DNA of 64,000 nt from Azospirillum melinis (GCF_013340935.1 NZ_WHOS01000002.1:1-64000); one strand, 5' to 3'. Positions 18,401 through 27,459 are shown, counted from the stretch's first letter. The notes: generated from the letters alone by a model not told the origin. Program-made: numbers and translations.

Positions 18401-19228
18401 GCCCGCGAGACGATCCTGATCATCGACGACGAACAGGCGATGCGCGAGCTGCTCGCCCGTTTCCTGCACCGCGAAGGGTTCGGCGTCGCTCTGGCCGCCG
18501 ATGGGCAGACCGGCCTGTCGATTGCCCGGCAAATCCGCCCGCGCGCCATCCTGCTGGACGTGATGATGCCGCGGACCGACGGCTGGTCGGTGCTGTCGGT
18601 GCTGAAGGCCGAGCCCGACCTCGCCGACATTCCCGTCATCATCATCTCGTCGCGCCGGGAAAAGGGGCTGGCCCTGTCGCTGGGCGCTGCCGACTACTTC
18701 ACCAAGCCGGTGGACTGGCAGCGCCTGCACCGGGTGCTGAGCGGCCTCGGCGGGCAGGCGCCGGGCACAGCGTTGGTGATGATGGAAGCGGACGAGACCC
18801 GCACCCTCCTGGCCGCCGAACTGGGCCGCGACGGCTGGCAGATCGCCGAGACCGAAACGGAGGAGGAGGCGTTCAGCCGTCTCGCCACCACCCTGCCGAC
18901 GGTCATCCTGCTCGACCCCGTCATGGCCGGGCTGGACGGCTTCGCCTTTCTCAAGGCGCTGGACCGCAACCCGGACTGGCGCGACATCCCCGTCATCGTC
19001 GTCGTCGCCCAGCCGATCGGGCGCGACGAGACGGAGGAACTGCGCGGCCGGGTGCAGGACATCATCCCGATGGCAGAGGACGGAGCGGATGGGGTGATCG
19101 AGGAGTTGAAGGAAGCGATCGCCCGCCTGCGGCCCGCTCCGCCCGACCGGCCCCCCCAGGAACGGGGCCCCCAGGACCGGGGCATGGACGCCGGCGCGAC
19201 GAACGGAACAGGAGGTACCGATGGCTAA
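15455..19228 (+). CDS. Hybrid sensor histidine kinase: GAF, PAS repeats, HisKA, HATPase, two receivers
   Basis: The protein has 1257 residues from the ATG at 15455. A GTG at 15395 would add 20 residues, and neither start has a strong ribosome site. Order of parts: a GAF domain (about 25-170), four PAS units ending in typical PAC segments such as [13 protein letters not shown] and [14 protein letters not shown] (about 190-700), HisKA with [10 protein letters not shown] (phospho-His about residue 731), and a HATPase with [16 protein letters not shown] and [10 protein letters not shown] receiver follows ([12 protein letters not shown], Asp about 1035), then a second receiver-like domain ([12 protein letters not shown], Asp about 1154). 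No membrane segment is evident, so it is a cytoplasmic multi-input sensor. Its stop codon overlaps the start of the stand-alone receiver gene by 8 bases, which implies translational coupling and a phosphorelay partner. Confidence 0.9.
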   Translation: MPPDQASQTDTPSSSQLAASLTRRERQHDLLARFGMAALKSTDIAELLQQATALCAEALEAELCKALEWVKDADGSERLLVRAGVGWHPAVVGRRSVGADLTSPAGYALKTGEPVITNDLGAESRFRCPALLAEHGVTRAVNVIIRGEGAPFGVLEVDSSREGRFDAADAAFLQGVANLLGGAIDRANDAAARRRTEALLRENEAQFRGLADLIPQLTWMADASGAIYWYNRRWYDYTGARPGETEGWNWRSVHHPDHVDRASDGFFRAIRTGEPWEDTFPLRGKDGQYRWFLSRAVPVRGQDGRILRWLGTNTDVTEQRKAESRIMEAERRLQLALRAARIGAWSWNLEEDRIEADGRLREIFDFTADQPIGGSDVTGRVHPDDQPRIGGIIETARRERGEYDAEFRILLPSGEVRWAVARGVVTDSTPERSLTLIGVTWDTTDAKRAEEKLRLSEERFRSLVEATAAIVWYTSGAGRFETPQPSWSSFTGQTFDELKGIGWVEAIHPDDRPHTSEAWRAARAGRTIYKTEHRLRRYDGVYRDMLVRAVPLLDAGGAVQEWVGVHTDITTRRRAEEALRETEERYRLAAQATNDAIWDWNLSSDRIHWNEAVRTLFGYGADTGETSASWWMDHIHPDDQDHVVTGIHAVIDGGGTRWNDEYRFRRADGSYASILDRGFVLRSPIGQPLRMIGAMQDISVRKRVEEELEAARFTAEEANRAKSLFIANMSHELRTPLSAVIGYTEMLEEELADLGVDSMLPDLEKIEANARHLLNLINGVLDISKIEAGKMEVHGEDADIAELTREVAATVEALVSKKGNRLAVEVADGLGTMHTDVVKVRQCLFNLLSNAAKFTEDGTITLSVERAAPGPQGAEETTSADMVVFRVTDTGIGMTPEQVRRLFERFMQADSSTTRRFGGTGLGLAITKAFANMLGGEISVDTASGQGTGFTLRLPADLRHGRLAGTADADPLRVEEVTPSQAARETILIIDDEQAMRELLARFLHREGFGVALAADGQTGLSIARQIRPRAILLDVMMPRTDGWSVLSVLKAEPDLADIPVIIISSRREKGLALSLGAADYFTKPVDWQRLHRVLSGLGGQAPGTALVMMEADETRTLLAAELGRDGWQIAETETEEEAFSRLATTLPTVILLDPVMAGLDGFAFLKALDRNPDWRDIPVIVVVAQPIGRDETEELRGRVQDIIPMAEDGADGVIEELKEAIARLRPAPPDRPPQERGPQDRGMDAGATNGTGGTDG

Positions 19229-19607
19229 GCTGCTGCTGGTCGAGGATCATGAGGAAATCTGGGACTTCCTGTCGCGCCGGCTGAAACGGCGCGGGTTCGA
19301 CGTCGTTCTCGCCTTCGACGGACGGCAGGGGGTGGACATGGCGCGCAGCGAACAGCCCGACGTCATCCTGCTCGACATGAACCTGCCCATCATCGACGGC
19401 TGGACCGCTGCCCGCGAGCTGAAGGCGGGGCAGGAGACCGCCGGCATCCCGATCATCGCACTGACCGCTCACGCCATGTCCGGCGACCGCGAGAAGACCT
19501 TGCAGGCGGGCTGCGACGACTATCACCCCAAGCCGGTCGATTTCTCCCGCCTGCTGACGCAGATCGACACCGCCATGCAGCGCCGCCCGCAAACGGCCGG
19601 GGAGTAA
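19221..19607 (+). CDS. Stand-alone CheY-like response regulator
   Basis: The 128 residues are a single receiver domain. LLLVEDHEE holds the acidic Mg pocket, [13 protein letters not shown] the phospho-acceptor Asp (about residue 52), ALTAHA the Thr/Ser switch, and YHPKPVDF the conserved Lys. There is no output domain, so it probably works by protein contact or as a phosphate shuttle for the hybrid kinase it overlaps. The ribosome site AGGAGG lies inside the end of the kinase gene. Confidence 0.9.
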   Translation: MAKLLLVEDHEEIWDFLSRRLKRRGFDVVLAFDGRQGVDMARSEQPDVILLDMNLPIIDGWTAARELKAGQETAGIPIIALTAHAMSGDREKTLQAGCDDYHPKPVDFSRLLTQIDTAMQRRPQTAGE

Positions 19608-19614
19608 CCGCGGA

Positions 19615-20199
19615 ATGACCCAAGCCCCCCTCGGCCTGCTGAAACGCCTTTTCGCCGGAGTGCCCGAGGCACCCGGCCCGGATGCCGCACCGGATGCCGC
19701 CCTCGGGGCCGATCCCGTTCCGCCGAAGTCCCGCCTGGGCCACGAGCCGGCGCTGCATGCGATGCTGGGCCGGCAGATCCTCGACGCCCATCTGCGCAAC
19801 CGCCACCAGCTGCTCGACCGTGCGCCCACCGACTTCCGGACCTCCGACGCGGAAGAGACCCATCTGCTGGTCCTTGCCATGTCGGCCGCCGCCCAGGCCG
19901 ACGGCGAACTGGATGCGATCGAACGTGGCCGGATCCGGAGCAGGCTCGGCACCAGCAGCCTCGACGAGGACGCCCGGAGCCGGCTGGAGCAGTTGGTGGA
20001 CCAACCACAATGCCTGGAGGAGCTGGTCCGCCGGGTCGAGACCCCGCGGCTGGCCGCGCGTTTCTACGCCGTATCCCTGGCGACGGTCGACAAGAACGCG
20101 GCGATCAACCGCTCCTACCTGCGCTATCTCGCCCAGCGCCTTGGCCTGCCCGCCGATCTGGTGGTCCGCCTCAACCGGCAGATGGGGCTGCGGCTGTAA
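19615..20199 (+). CDS. TerB-like DUF533-family protein
   Basis: The protein has 194 residues. The first 60 or so are variable and Pro/Ala-rich. The rest is helical and matches the TerB/DUF533 pattern: LLVLAMSAAAQADGELDAIERGRI, then RFYAVSLATVDKNAAINRSYLRYLA. Members are often membrane-associated and of unknown role. The gene follows the receiver gene by 7 bases, so it is in the same operon and could be an output or accessory of that signalling pair, though nothing in the sequence proves it. Confidence 0.75.
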   Translation: MTQAPLGLLKRLFAGVPEAPGPDAAPDAALGADPVPPKSRLGHEPALHAMLGRQILDAHLRNRHQLLDRAPTDFRTSDAEETHLLVLAMSAAAQADGELDAIERGRIRSRLGTSSLDEDARSRLEQLVDQPQCLEELVRRVETPRLAARFYAVSLATVDKNAAINRSYLRYLAQRLGLPADLVVRLNRQMGLRL

Positions 20200-20229
20200 A
20201 GGGAATGGCGGGGGACTTCCTTTGTCCTC

Positions 20230-20661
20230 TCACACATCCTGCCCGCTGGCGCTGAGTTCGCTCAGCGCTTCGCGGATTGTGTCGGTGTCCAGCAGCATGC
20301 GGCGCGAGATGTCGCTCAGCGTCAGCCAGCCGACGACCACCCCGCCCTCGTCCAGCACCGGCAGGCGGCGCACATGATAGGCACCCATGATGTCCATGGC
20401 GGTGGCCAGCGTGTCGGTGTCGCGGCAGCTGAACAGCGCGCTCGACATCACGTCGCGCACCCGCACCCGCGTGTTGTCACCGCCCTCCGCAACCACGCGG
20501 AACAGGATGTCGCGGTCCGTCAGGATGCCGACGATGTCGTCGGCCGCTCCGACCGGCAGGGCACCGACATCCAGTTCCCCCATCAGCGTCGCGGCGTCCT
20601 GCACGGTGGCGTCCGGTGAAATGAACTCCAGCGCCTTCGCCATGATCTCGGAAACCAGCAC
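20230..20661 (-). CDS. CBS-domain pair protein
   Basis: The 143 residues are almost entirely two CBS motifs: FISPDATVQDAATLMGELDVGALPV with DDIVGILTDRDI, and DTLATAMDIMGAYHVRRLPVLDEGG with VVGWLTLSDI. Such proteins bind adenine nucleotides and often regulate a partner enzyme or transporter. The gene is followed by the convergent DUF533 gene. An SLC13-like transporter lies directly upstream on the same strand. Confidence 0.85.
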   Translation of the reverse strand: MLVSEIMAKALEFISPDATVQDAATLMGELDVGALPVGAADDIVGILTDRDILFRVVAEGGDNTRVRVRDVMSSALFSCRDTDTLATAMDIMGAYHVRRLPVLDEGGVVVGWLTLSDISRRMLLDTDTIREALSELSASGQDV

Positions 20662-20755
20662 GGTCGTGATCCTCGTTGTTCAGGCCATCCGGACATCAGG
20701 CTTGGGGAACGGAGGCCGGCTTCCCGTTGTTCCCCTCCCCGCTCAGCCGCTCCTC

Positions 20756-22522
20756 TCAGCCACCAAGCGGCCAGACCATGACGATCAGCCAGGTGCCCAG
20801 CGCCAGGATGATCAGCGACAGCGGCACGCCCAGCCGCGGATAATCGCCGAACCGGTAGCCGCCCGGTCCCATCACCAGCGTGTTGCACTGGTGGCCGATG
20901 GGCGTCAGGAAATCGCTGCCGGCACCGACCGCGACCGCCATCAGGAAGGGGTCGGGGCTGAGCCCCAGCTGCTGCGCCACGCCCGCGCCGATGGGCGCCA
21001 TCACCAGCACCGTCGCGGCGTTGTTCAGGAACGGCGTCACCGCCATTGCCGCCGCCATGATCAGCGCCACGCAGGCCACCGCCGGCAGGCCGCGCGCGGC
21101 GTCAGCCAGCAGGGTGGAGATCACCTGCGTCGCCCCTGTGCTTTCCAGCGTGCCGCTGACCGGGATCAGTGCCGCCAGCAGGACGAGGATCGGCCATTCC
21201 ACCGCGTGGTAGGCATCCTCGACGCTCAGCACGCCGGTGACGATCATCGCGGCGGCAGCCGCCAGGAAGGTGACCGCCAGCGGCGCCAGATGGAAGGCGA
21301 GGACCAGCATCGTGACGACCAGGATGCCGACCGGCACCCAGACCGGACGGCGCCGGCCGAGCTGCAGCCTGCGCTCCGCCAGCGGGATCAGGCTGGCGTC
21401 GGCCAGCGCATCCGGATAGCGCTCCGCCGGCACCTGCAACAGCAGCAGGTCGCCCTCCTTGAACGTCACATGGTGCAGACGCCGGGCAAGCCGCTCGCCG
21501 GTCCGGCTGACCGCCAGCAGACTGACGCCGAAGCGCCGCCGCAAATCCAGATAGCGATCCGATTTGCCGGCCAGCGGAGAGTCAGGCGTCACCACCGCCT
21601 CCACCGCCAGCATTTCGCCTTCCGCCCCCTCCAGGATGCCCAGCGGCTCCAGCGACGCGCCCTGGACGAGGCGCTGAAGGGCGGGAGCGTCACCCTCCAG
21701 CACCAGCACGTCGTCGGCCATCAGGGTCCAGTGCTTGTCCGGCACATAGCGGCGGAAGCGTTCGCGGATCAGGCCGATCACCTGCGCCTCGCCCTCCGCC
21801 AGGGCTTCCACGTCGCGGACGGTGCGCCCGACGAAGGAGGACCCGGCCGGCAGCCTCATCTCGCTGGCGTAATTCTCGACCGCGAAGGTCTCCTCCGCCG
21901 AGCGCGCGCCGCTGCGGTCCTGGGGCAGCAGGCGCCAGCCGACCATCAGGAACAGCAGCCCGACGACCGTGATGCCCAGCCCGACCGGCAGGTAGTCGAA
22001 CATGGAAAATGGCTGGCCGACGATCTCGGTCCGCACCCGCGAGACGATGATGTTGGGGGAGGTGCCGACCAGCGTCATCAGCCCGCCCATCAGCGAGGCG
22101 AAAGCCATCGGCATCAGCACCCGGTGCGCCCCCGTCCGGTGCCGCCGCGCCAGCTGCATGGTGATCGGCAGGAAGATGGCGAGCGCGCCGATGTTCTTCA
22201 TCAGCGCGGACATGAAGGCCACCGATCCGCACAGGAAGGCGATCTGACTCGTCGGCGTGCTGAGCTTCGCCGCCACCGGACGCACCAGCGCGTCGATCAC
22301 CCCGGAGCGGGCGATCCCGGCGCTGACGATCAGGGCGGAGGCGATGATGATGACGATGTCGTCGGCAAAGCCGGAAAAGGCCTCCTTCGCGGGGATCAGC
22401 CCCAGGAACACGCCGGCCAGCAGGGCCAGCACCGCAACCACGTCGAACCGCCACCTGTTCCAGACCAGCATCGCCACCACGATGCCCACCAGCGCGAAGG
22501 ACATGAACTGCTGAAGGGTCAT
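20756..22522 (-). CDS. SLC13/ArsB-type anion permease with two TrkA-C domains
   Basis: The protein has 588 residues from the ATG at 22522, which has GGAG upstream. A longer frame from 22570 adds 16 non-conserved residues. The architecture is an N-terminal membrane half (MTLQQFMSFALVGIVVAML onward, GGLMTLVGTSPNIIV helix-loop), a central soluble part of two RCK/TrkA-C domains (about 205-375), and a C-terminal membrane half with the repeat of the first. The SPNI and the second-half TPIGHQCNT motifs fit the DASS/SLC13 group, which moves sulfate, citrate or dicarboxylates with sodium or protons. Which anion is carried here cannot be told. Confidence 0.85.
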   Translation of the reverse strand: MTLQQFMSFALVGIVVAMLVWNRWRFDVVAVLALLAGVFLGLIPAKEAFSGFADDIVIIIASALIVSAGIARSGVIDALVRPVAAKLSTPTSQIAFLCGSVAFMSALMKNIGALAIFLPITMQLARRHRTGAHRVLMPMAFASLMGGLMTLVGTSPNIIVSRVRTEIVGQPFSMFDYLPVGLGITVVGLLFLMVGWRLLPQDRSGARSAEETFAVENYASEMRLPAGSSFVGRTVRDVEALAEGEAQVIGLIRERFRRYVPDKHWTLMADDVLVLEGDAPALQRLVQGASLEPLGILEGAEGEMLAVEAVVTPDSPLAGKSDRYLDLRRRFGVSLLAVSRTGERLARRLHHVTFKEGDLLLLQVPAERYPDALADASLIPLAERRLQLGRRRPVWVPVGILVVTMLVLAFHLAPLAVTFLAAAAAMIVTGVLSVEDAYHAVEWPILVLLAALIPVSGTLESTGATQVISTLLADAARGLPAVACVALIMAAAMAVTPFLNNAATVLVMAPIGAGVAQQLGLSPDPFLMAVAVGAGSDFLTPIGHQCNTLVMGPGGYRFGDYPRLGVPLSLIILALGTWLIVMVWPLGG

Positions 22523-22696
22523 CTGGGCTCCGTTCGTTGAGGTGCCCGAGGGTAACCCCGTGGCCCCCACCTGCGTTCCCGCAAAGCCTGCGCTCAGGCC
22601 CGGATGACCAGGATGCGCATCGCCCGTCGCTTCGGACTTGCGCTTTCAGGTTGCCTCCTAGGACAGCCCCCCTGCGCAGCACCCTGGTGCGTTCCC

Positions 22697-24568
22697 TCAG
22701 GCCGCGATGGCCCGCCGGTCCCGCCCTGCGATCTTGGCCGCATACAGCGCCTGATCCGCAGCCGCCAGCAGGTCGTCCAGCGTGCTGCGCCGCCGCATCA
22801 CGCTGATGCCGATGCTGACGGTAATGCCCAGCATACGGCCCGGCACGGTCACCCGCGCCTGCCGGACGTCCGCCAGAAGCCGCTCGGCGATACGGTCGGC
22901 GTCGGGACCGTCGGCGCCCGGCAGGATGATGGCGAATTCCTCGCCGCCCAGCCGTCCCAGCAGATCGCCGCCGCGCACCGCCGCCTGGAGGATGTCGGCC
23001 AGCATGCGCAGCACATCGTCGCCGGCCTGATGCCCGAAGCCGTCGTTGATCGATTTGAAATGGTCGGCGTCGATCATCAGGACGCTGACCGGCCGGCCCT
23101 GCCGCCAGACCCCCTCCAGCAATTCGGCGCCGCGCCCCATGAAGGCACGGCGGTTCAGCAGCCCGGTCAGCGGATCCAGGTTGGCCAGTTCCCACAGCCT
23201 CTCTTCCTGCAGCTTGCGCTCGCGGATGTCGCGAAGCACGCCGACATAGATCGCCTCTCCCTCGCTGTGCGACGCGCCGAGCGTGAGTTCGACCGGAAAT
23301 TCCACGCCGCTGCGATGGCGCGCCACCAGTTCACGGACACCGGCCTGCCCGGCCGGTCCGTGGCGCGCGAAGTGACCGGGATCCTGCAGGTCGCTCAATT
23401 GGCAAGGCAGCAGCAGGTCGATGGTCCGGCCGATCAAATCCTCGGCGGCATAGCCGAACAGAGACGTTGCGGCAGGGTTGAGAAACTGGATGGTGCCGGA
23501 GCCGTCTACCACCAGCATCGCATCGCGCGCAGTGGAGACAAAGGCGGTCAGCCGCTCTTCGCTGCGCTGCAAGGCGGCCGTGCGCTCCACCACACGCTGT
23601 TCCAGCCGGGCGTTGGCTTCGGCCAGCTGGAACATCGCCCGCCGCCGCCGGGCGACCTGACGGTAGAGAGTGGCGGATAGCACCGCCCCACCGCCGCTCA
23701 GCACCAGGTCCAGCAGGAAAAAGACGGGCAGGCGGCCGAGCCAGCCGCCGATCGCCTCCCTGGTTTCGATGTTCGCCGCCGCGATGATGCCGTAGCGGGG
23801 ACTGACCTGATAGGCGCCGGGACCGGCCACACCCGGCAGGATGGAGCCTCGCGTCGTGCTGGTGGTCGTCCCCGGTTCCTGCCCATGGTGGAGGAACAGC
23901 GGCCAGCCGCCGGCCGAGCGGCCAAGGCAGTCCATGCTGGGCAGGCATCCGAACACGAAACCGGACGGCGAAACGATTGCCGCCTGCATGCCCTCCGGCA
24001 GCGGGAATGCCTTGAGCATCGCGGAGAAGACTTCCGGATCGAGCGCCGCAGTGACGATTCCGACAAGGCGGCCGAACCGGTCCTCGACCCGGCGGCTGAC
24101 CGGCACCATCCACTGGCAGTCGGTCCGGCTGACGACCGGCTTTCCGATGAACAGGATGTCCGCACCGCCGTTCAAATGATACTGGACATAATCGCGGTCA
24201 TGCAGATCGACGCCAACGGGATGCGGCGTCCGGGAATCGTGGGTCAACTGCCCGTCCGGTTTGACGACGAAAAGGCTTCGCAGGATCGGTGTGACCCGGT
24301 GCTGATGCACCAGAAGACGATGGATGTCGAACTCTTCAAGGTCCGCGATCCGTTCGGAAACCCGCATGAATTCCGACACCACGGAAATGGTGCGGTCCGC
24401 GATCTCCAGCACCTCGTCCATATGCTCGGCGCTGTGAGCGGTGGTGAGCGAGGCCAAATCGACCATGGACCGGATGTCGGCGCTGCGCTCCGCCGAGAGC
24501 AGGCCGCCGAGCACGCCGTTCAACAGGATGATCAGTCCGAGGGTCGTGGCGACCCATACCCGCTTCAT
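22697..24568 (-). CDS. Membrane diguanylate cyclase: Cache sensor, PAS, GGDEF
   Basis: The protein has 623 residues from the ATG at 24568. A membrane segment at about 7-27 precedes a periplasmic Cache-type sensor (YVQYHLNGG, IGKPVVSRTDCQWMVPVSRRV, about 35-270) and a second membrane helix near 280-305. A short coiled coil leads to a PAS domain (about 345-455) and GGDEF (about 460-620). The catalytic motif GGEEF begins near residue 541. RGGD lies exactly five residues before it, so the c-di-GMP inhibitory I-site is intact. The enzyme should make c-di-GMP from two GTP under control of a periplasmic ligand, with product inhibition. c-di-GMP typically controls biofilm matrix and motility. Confidence 0.9.
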   Translation of the reverse strand: MKRVWVATTLGLIILLNGVLGGLLSAERSADIRSMVDLASLTTAHSAEHMDEVLEIADRTISVVSEFMRVSERIADLEEFDIHRLLVHQHRVTPILRSLFVVKPDGQLTHDSRTPHPVGVDLHDRDYVQYHLNGGADILFIGKPVVSRTDCQWMVPVSRRVEDRFGRLVGIVTAALDPEVFSAMLKAFPLPEGMQAAIVSPSGFVFGCLPSMDCLGRSAGGWPLFLHHGQEPGTTTSTTRGSILPGVAGPGAYQVSPRYGIIAAANIETREAIGGWLGRLPVFFLLDLVLSGGGAVLSATLYRQVARRRRAMFQLAEANARLEQRVVERTAALQRSEERLTAFVSTARDAMLVVDGSGTIQFLNPAATSLFGYAAEDLIGRTIDLLLPCQLSDLQDPGHFARHGPAGQAGVRELVARHRSGVEFPVELTLGASHSEGEAIYVGVLRDIRERKLQEERLWELANLDPLTGLLNRRAFMGRGAELLEGVWRQGRPVSVLMIDADHFKSINDGFGHQAGDDVLRMLADILQAAVRGGDLLGRLGGEEFAIILPGADGPDADRIAERLLADVRQARVTVPGRMLGITVSIGISVMRRRSTLDDLLAAADQALYAAKIAGRDRRAIAA

Positions 24569-24733
24569 GGTGCCCCGTATCGCACAGCGTTCGGGGGGAA
24601 CCATGCCCGCCGATAGGCTGGGCACGCAATTGGGACCAACCGCAGTCGCTGAACGCACGGCCCTCGGCAATCGACCGGTGCTGCCAAGCACTCGTTTCGC
24701 GGTATCGGCTTACTTATCATCTGGCCCCATGGC

Positions 24734-24799
24734 TCAAGTTGTTGTGGCGAGCCATAACTTGATGGAGCGCAGTATCCCGGATGATATTCGGGATTTTTT
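24734..24799 (+). ncRNA. Two-hairpin structure ending in an intrinsic terminator (candidate small RNA or leader)
   Basis: In the 349-base gap between the diguanylate cyclase and the next gene, TCAAGTT (24734-24740) pairs with AACTTGA (24756-24762) around an inner TGG/CCA stem. A second stem, ATCCCG/CGGGAT (24774-24794), is followed by six T residues. This is a textbook intrinsic terminator on the plus strand with no protein gene upstream on that strand. It could end a small RNA or attenuate the gene at 24918. The rest of the gap holds only AT-richer promoter-like sequence. Confidence 0.5.
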
Positions 24800-24917
24800 A
24801 AAATAACAGCCTGCGATATCTGAATGGTTATAAGTGGATTTTCCATGGACTCCCGATTCGTGCTCTGACATCGTTCGAACACGAACCTTTACAGGGCAGG
24901 AAATCGGAGTCAGGGCA

Positions 24918-25325
24918 ATGAAAACTTCATCCACAAGTTTCAAGGTGGCTTGCCTGTTCGCAATCGCCGGTCTCAGCATGGGCATTGGAATGGCGGCATC
25001 GCAGGATCACACCCTGATGCCGGCCCATGCGCACCTCAATCTTCTGGGCTGGGTGTCGCTGTTCCTGTTCGGCGTCTTTTACCGCCTGCATCCGGCATTG
25101 GAAACCAGCCGTCTTGCGATGACCCAGATCGTCGTCTGGAGCGTCGGCACCGCCTTCCTCACGGTCGCGGTCGCAGCGCTGCATCTCGGCCATGCCGCGT
25201 TCGAACCCGTCGCCGCGGTCAGCGCGCTGCTCCTGCTCGGCTCGCTTGGACTGTTCTCCGTCCTGGTCTTCCGGTCCGGCAAGCTGCCGCAGCCGGCAGC
25301 ACGGGTGATGACCGCGGCAGAGTAA
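24918..25325 (+). CDS. Small membrane protein resembling part of oxidase subunit I
   Basis: The protein has 135 residues with about four membrane segments. The pattern PAHAHLNLLGWVSLFLFG near the start recalls the haem-ligand helix of haem-copper oxidase subunit I and of NnrS-like proteins, where His residues hold haem. Family members of this size are usually listed as cytochrome-oxidase-subunit-I-like with unknown role. I place the start at 24918. A frame from 24834 is open, but its first 28 residues look like leader DNA. The upstream terminator-like structure may regulate it. Confidence 0.65.
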   Translation: MKTSSTSFKVACLFAIAGLSMGIGMAASQDHTLMPAHAHLNLLGWVSLFLFGVFYRLHPALETSRLAMTQIVVWSVGTAFLTVAVAALHLGHAAFEPVAAVSALLLLGSLGLFSVLVFRSGKLPQPAARVMTAAE

Positions 25326-25365
25326 ACCCGCGGCGCTTCCGGACCGTTCCAGGCCCGGACGGCGC

Positions 25366-26268
25366 TCAGTCTTTGCCCCGCAACGCATCCACGACGGCGC
25401 GCACGGCCGGGGACAGCGGCGCGCCCGCCGCGTAATAGAGGTGGAAGCCGGGATAGCTCGGCGACCAGTCGGCCAGCACCCTCAGCAACAGCCCGTCGTC
25501 GATCATCGGCTGCACGACCTGATCGATGCCGTGCCACAGGCCGACGCCGCCGATTGCCGCATCTAGCATCAGGTCGGCATCATCGGTGACCAGCGTGCCG
25601 TCGACGTCGAGCACCACCGTTTCCCCGTCGCGCTCGAAGGCCCAGCGATAGAGCGCTCCGCCGGGGCCGCTGAGGCAGCCGATGCAACGGTGACGCACCA
25701 GATCGGACGGATGGAACGGGGCCGGATGGTCGGCGAAATAGCCGGGCGAGCCGACGACCGCGGTGGTGAAGGGCTTGGTCAGCGCCACCGCCACCATGTC
25801 CTGTGCCACCTCGTTGCCATACTGGATGCCCAGATCGAACCCGTCGGTCAGGTCGCCCGGCCATTCGACCGTGCGCACGTCCAGCGTCACATGCGGACAC
25901 TCGTGTGCAAGCCGGCGGATCGCCGGCCCCACCAGCATCTGGATCGCCAGCCGTGGTGCCGCAAGCCGGACGGTCCCGACCGGCGCGTCCTCCGGGATGC
26001 CGGCCGCGGCGACGGCCTCGTCCAGCAGCGCCAGCGCCGGGCGCAGATCCTGCAACAGCCTGGCACCGGCTTCCGTCACCGTCACGGCCCGCGTGGTGCG
26101 GTTCAGCAACCGCAGGCCCAGCCGATCCTCGAAGGCGCGGATCGCATGGCTCAGCGTCGACGGCGTCAGCCCCAGTTCGGCAGCCGCCCGGCGAAAGCTG
26201 CACGCCTCCGCCACAGCGACGAACGCCCGCACCTCCGCATACTCCCCCGGCTTCAATCGCCTTCGCAT
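25366..26268 (-). CDS. LysR-family regulator
   Basis: The protein has 300 residues from the ATG at 26268. The helix-turn-helix spans about residues 8-66 (FVAVAEACSFRRAAAELGLTP, then LSHAIRAFEDRLGLRLLNRTT). The effector domain shows GTVRLAAPRLAIQMLV and the VRTVEWPGDLTDGFDLGIQYG pocket region. It is divergent from the cupin gene at 26373 with a 104-base shared promoter region, so the cupin is its likely target. Confidence 0.88.
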   Translation of the reverse strand: MRRRLKPGEYAEVRAFVAVAEACSFRRAAAELGLTPSTLSHAIRAFEDRLGLRLLNRTTRAVTVTEAGARLLQDLRPALALLDEAVAAAGIPEDAPVGTVRLAAPRLAIQMLVGPAIRRLAHECPHVTLDVRTVEWPGDLTDGFDLGIQYGNEVAQDMVAVALTKPFTTAVVGSPGYFADHPAPFHPSDLVRHRCIGCLSGPGGALYRWAFERDGETVVLDVDGTLVTDDADLMLDAAIGGVGLWHGIDQVVQPMIDDGLLLRVLADWSPSYPGFHLYYAAGAPLSPAVRAVVDALRGKD

Positions 26269-26372
26269 TGCTGAATGCCACCCACCACCCTGTTGCACCG
26301 CAGCCGCCTTATGACAGAGCGCCCTGGATACTAGCTGAGGGTGATCGCACCCACCATTCCAGGAAGACACAA

Positions 26373-26738
26373 ATGACCGTTCGCAAATTCGCCGTCACCG
26401 ATATCCAGCTTGAACGCACGCCCGGCCAGCAGGCCGACGTGTTCGTCGGCAACGCCGTCGACCAGCGCCATGGCGGGCCCGTCACCATCGGTTACGGCCG
26501 TTACGCACCCGACCAGAGCATCGACGAGCAGATCGTCGTCGACGATGTGATGGTGGTGCTGGAAGGCTGGGTCTCCGTCACCTCCGGCGCCGGCACGGTC
26601 ACCGCCGGTCCGGGCGAGATCGTCTATATGCCCAAGGGCTCAACCGTCACCATCCGCTCGCACGCGCAGGGCGCCCTCACCGCCTATGTCACCCATCCGC
26701 ACTGGCAGGAGGCGCATCCCGCCACAAAACAGCGCTGA
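26373..26738 (+). CDS. Small cupin-domain protein (EutQ-like)
   Basis: The protein has 121 residues with a single cupin barrel: YGRYAPDQSIDEQIVVDDVMVVLEGWVSV and GEIVYMPKGSTVTI. The usual first-motif metal histidines are replaced by acidic residues, as in EutQ-type cupins. It probably binds a small organic compound. It is preceded by AGGAAG and is divergent from a LysR gene. Confidence 0.75.
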   Translation: MTVRKFAVTDIQLERTPGQQADVFVGNAVDQRHGGPVTIGYGRYAPDQSIDEQIVVDDVMVVLEGWVSVTSGAGTVTAGPGEIVYMPKGSTVTIRSHAQGALTAYVTHPHWQEAHPATKQR

Positions 26739-26757
26739 TCGACAAAACGCCGGTGTT

Positions 26758-26773
26758 TGTGGTGCGGCTCACA
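26758..26773 (+). promoter_or_regulatory. CRP-like operator 1 (before the 33-residue repeat protein)
   Basis: TGTGGTGCGGCTCACA has the TGTGA-N6-TCACA layout of cAMP-CRP sites. Its centre lies about 30 bp from GATAGG (26793-26798), a possible -10 box, the spacing expected for a class II activator site near -41.5. Four similar sites occur in the island. Confidence 0.6.
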
Positions 26774-26853
26774 TCCGGGAATCCGGCGCTTGGATAGGGT
26801 CTGTCCATCGGCAACACGCCGCGCCCCGCGGCCCCGAAAACAGGAGACAGACC

Positions 26854-27396
26854 ATGATCCGCACCGCCCTGCTGACCGGCTTCGCTTCGTTCGCCCTGTT
26901 CGCCGCCCCGGCGATGGCCCAGAACATCTCCGACATCTCCAACACCGCGGCCGGCATCGGCAACACCGCCAACCAGAGCGCGCTGGTCATGCAGAAGTCC
27001 AAGGGCCCCTTCGCCGGCCCGAACAGCGCCACCGTGTCCAACCTCGCCGCCGGCATCGGCAACACGGCCAACCAGGAAGCATTCGTGAAGCAGCGGAGCG
27101 GCGGCCTGTTCAACGGCGGCTCGGCGGCCACCATCGGCAACACCGCGGCGGGCATCGGCAACAACGCCGGCCAGATGGCGACGGTGATGCAGCGGAGCGG
27201 CGGCCTGCTGAGCGGCGGTAACGTCGCCAACGTCGGCAACACGGCGGCCGGCATCGGCAACACCGCCCTGCAGAGCGGCACGGTGCTGCAGCGTTCGGGC
27301 GGGCTGGTCGGCCCCTTCAATCGCAGCAACATGCAGAACCTGTCGGCCGGCGTCGGCAACTTCGCCGGACAGAGCGCCCTGGTGAAGCAGCGCTGA
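26854..27396 (+). CDS. Secreted protein of five 33-residue curlin-like repeats
   Basis: The protein has 180 residues. A Sec signal peptide ends at about residue 22 (APAMA, then QN). The whole mature protein is five in-register repeats (residues 24-56, 57-89, 90-122, 123-155 and 156-180, the last cut short). Each carries N-x-A-A-G-I-G-N-x-A-x-Q followed by V-x-Q-R/K-S-G-G. Regular Asn, Gln and Gly spacing of this kind is the hallmark of curlin subunits and other stacked beta-solenoid amyloids, although curlin repeats are about 20 residues. It is preceded by AGGAGA and by CRP-like operator 1, and followed by a strong terminator, so it is a single-gene unit. A role as an extracellular amyloid or matrix subunit is inferred. 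Confidence 0.75.
   Translation: MIRTALLTGFASFALFAAPAMAQNISDISNTAAGIGNTANQSALVMQKSKGPFAGPNSATVSNLAAGIGNTANQEAFVKQRSGGLFNGGSAATIGNTAAGIGNNAGQMATVMQRSGGLLSGGNVANVGNTAAGIGNTALQSGTVLQRSGGLVGPFNRSNMQNLSAGVGNFAGQSALVKQR
26923..27396 (+). repeat. Five tandem 99-base coding repeats
   Basis: The mature part of the gene is a run of 99-base units encoding 33 residues each. The fifth unit is shortened to 25 residues. The protein repeat is better conserved than the DNA, so selection is on the protein. The core GGCATCGGCAACA-type segment recurs in every unit. Confidence 0.8.
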
Positions 27397-27429
27397 CCAT
27401 CCCCTTCTCCCGGCTTCCTCCCTGACCTC

Positions 27430-27459
27430 GCTCCGGCCGGCAACGGCCGGAGCTTTTTT
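27430..27459 (+). terminator. Intrinsic terminator after the repeat-protein gene
   Basis: GCTCCGGCCG and CGGCCGGAGC form a perfect 10-pair stem with a GCAA tetraloop, followed by six T residues. This is a strong rho-independent terminator 33 bases after the stop codon. Confidence 0.92.

Noticed and set aside
15143-18730. A 1195-codon open frame on the minus strand, antisense to the hybrid kinase
   Set aside because: High GC keeps antisense frames open. The translation has no recognisable domain and is rich in His, Gln, Arg and Gly as expected from reverse-complement codons. The plus-strand kinase explains the DNA.
26923-27396. The tandem repeats considered as a CRISPR array or satellite DNA
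   Set aside because: The units are in frame, inside a gene with a signal peptide, and vary at the DNA level while the protein pattern is kept.
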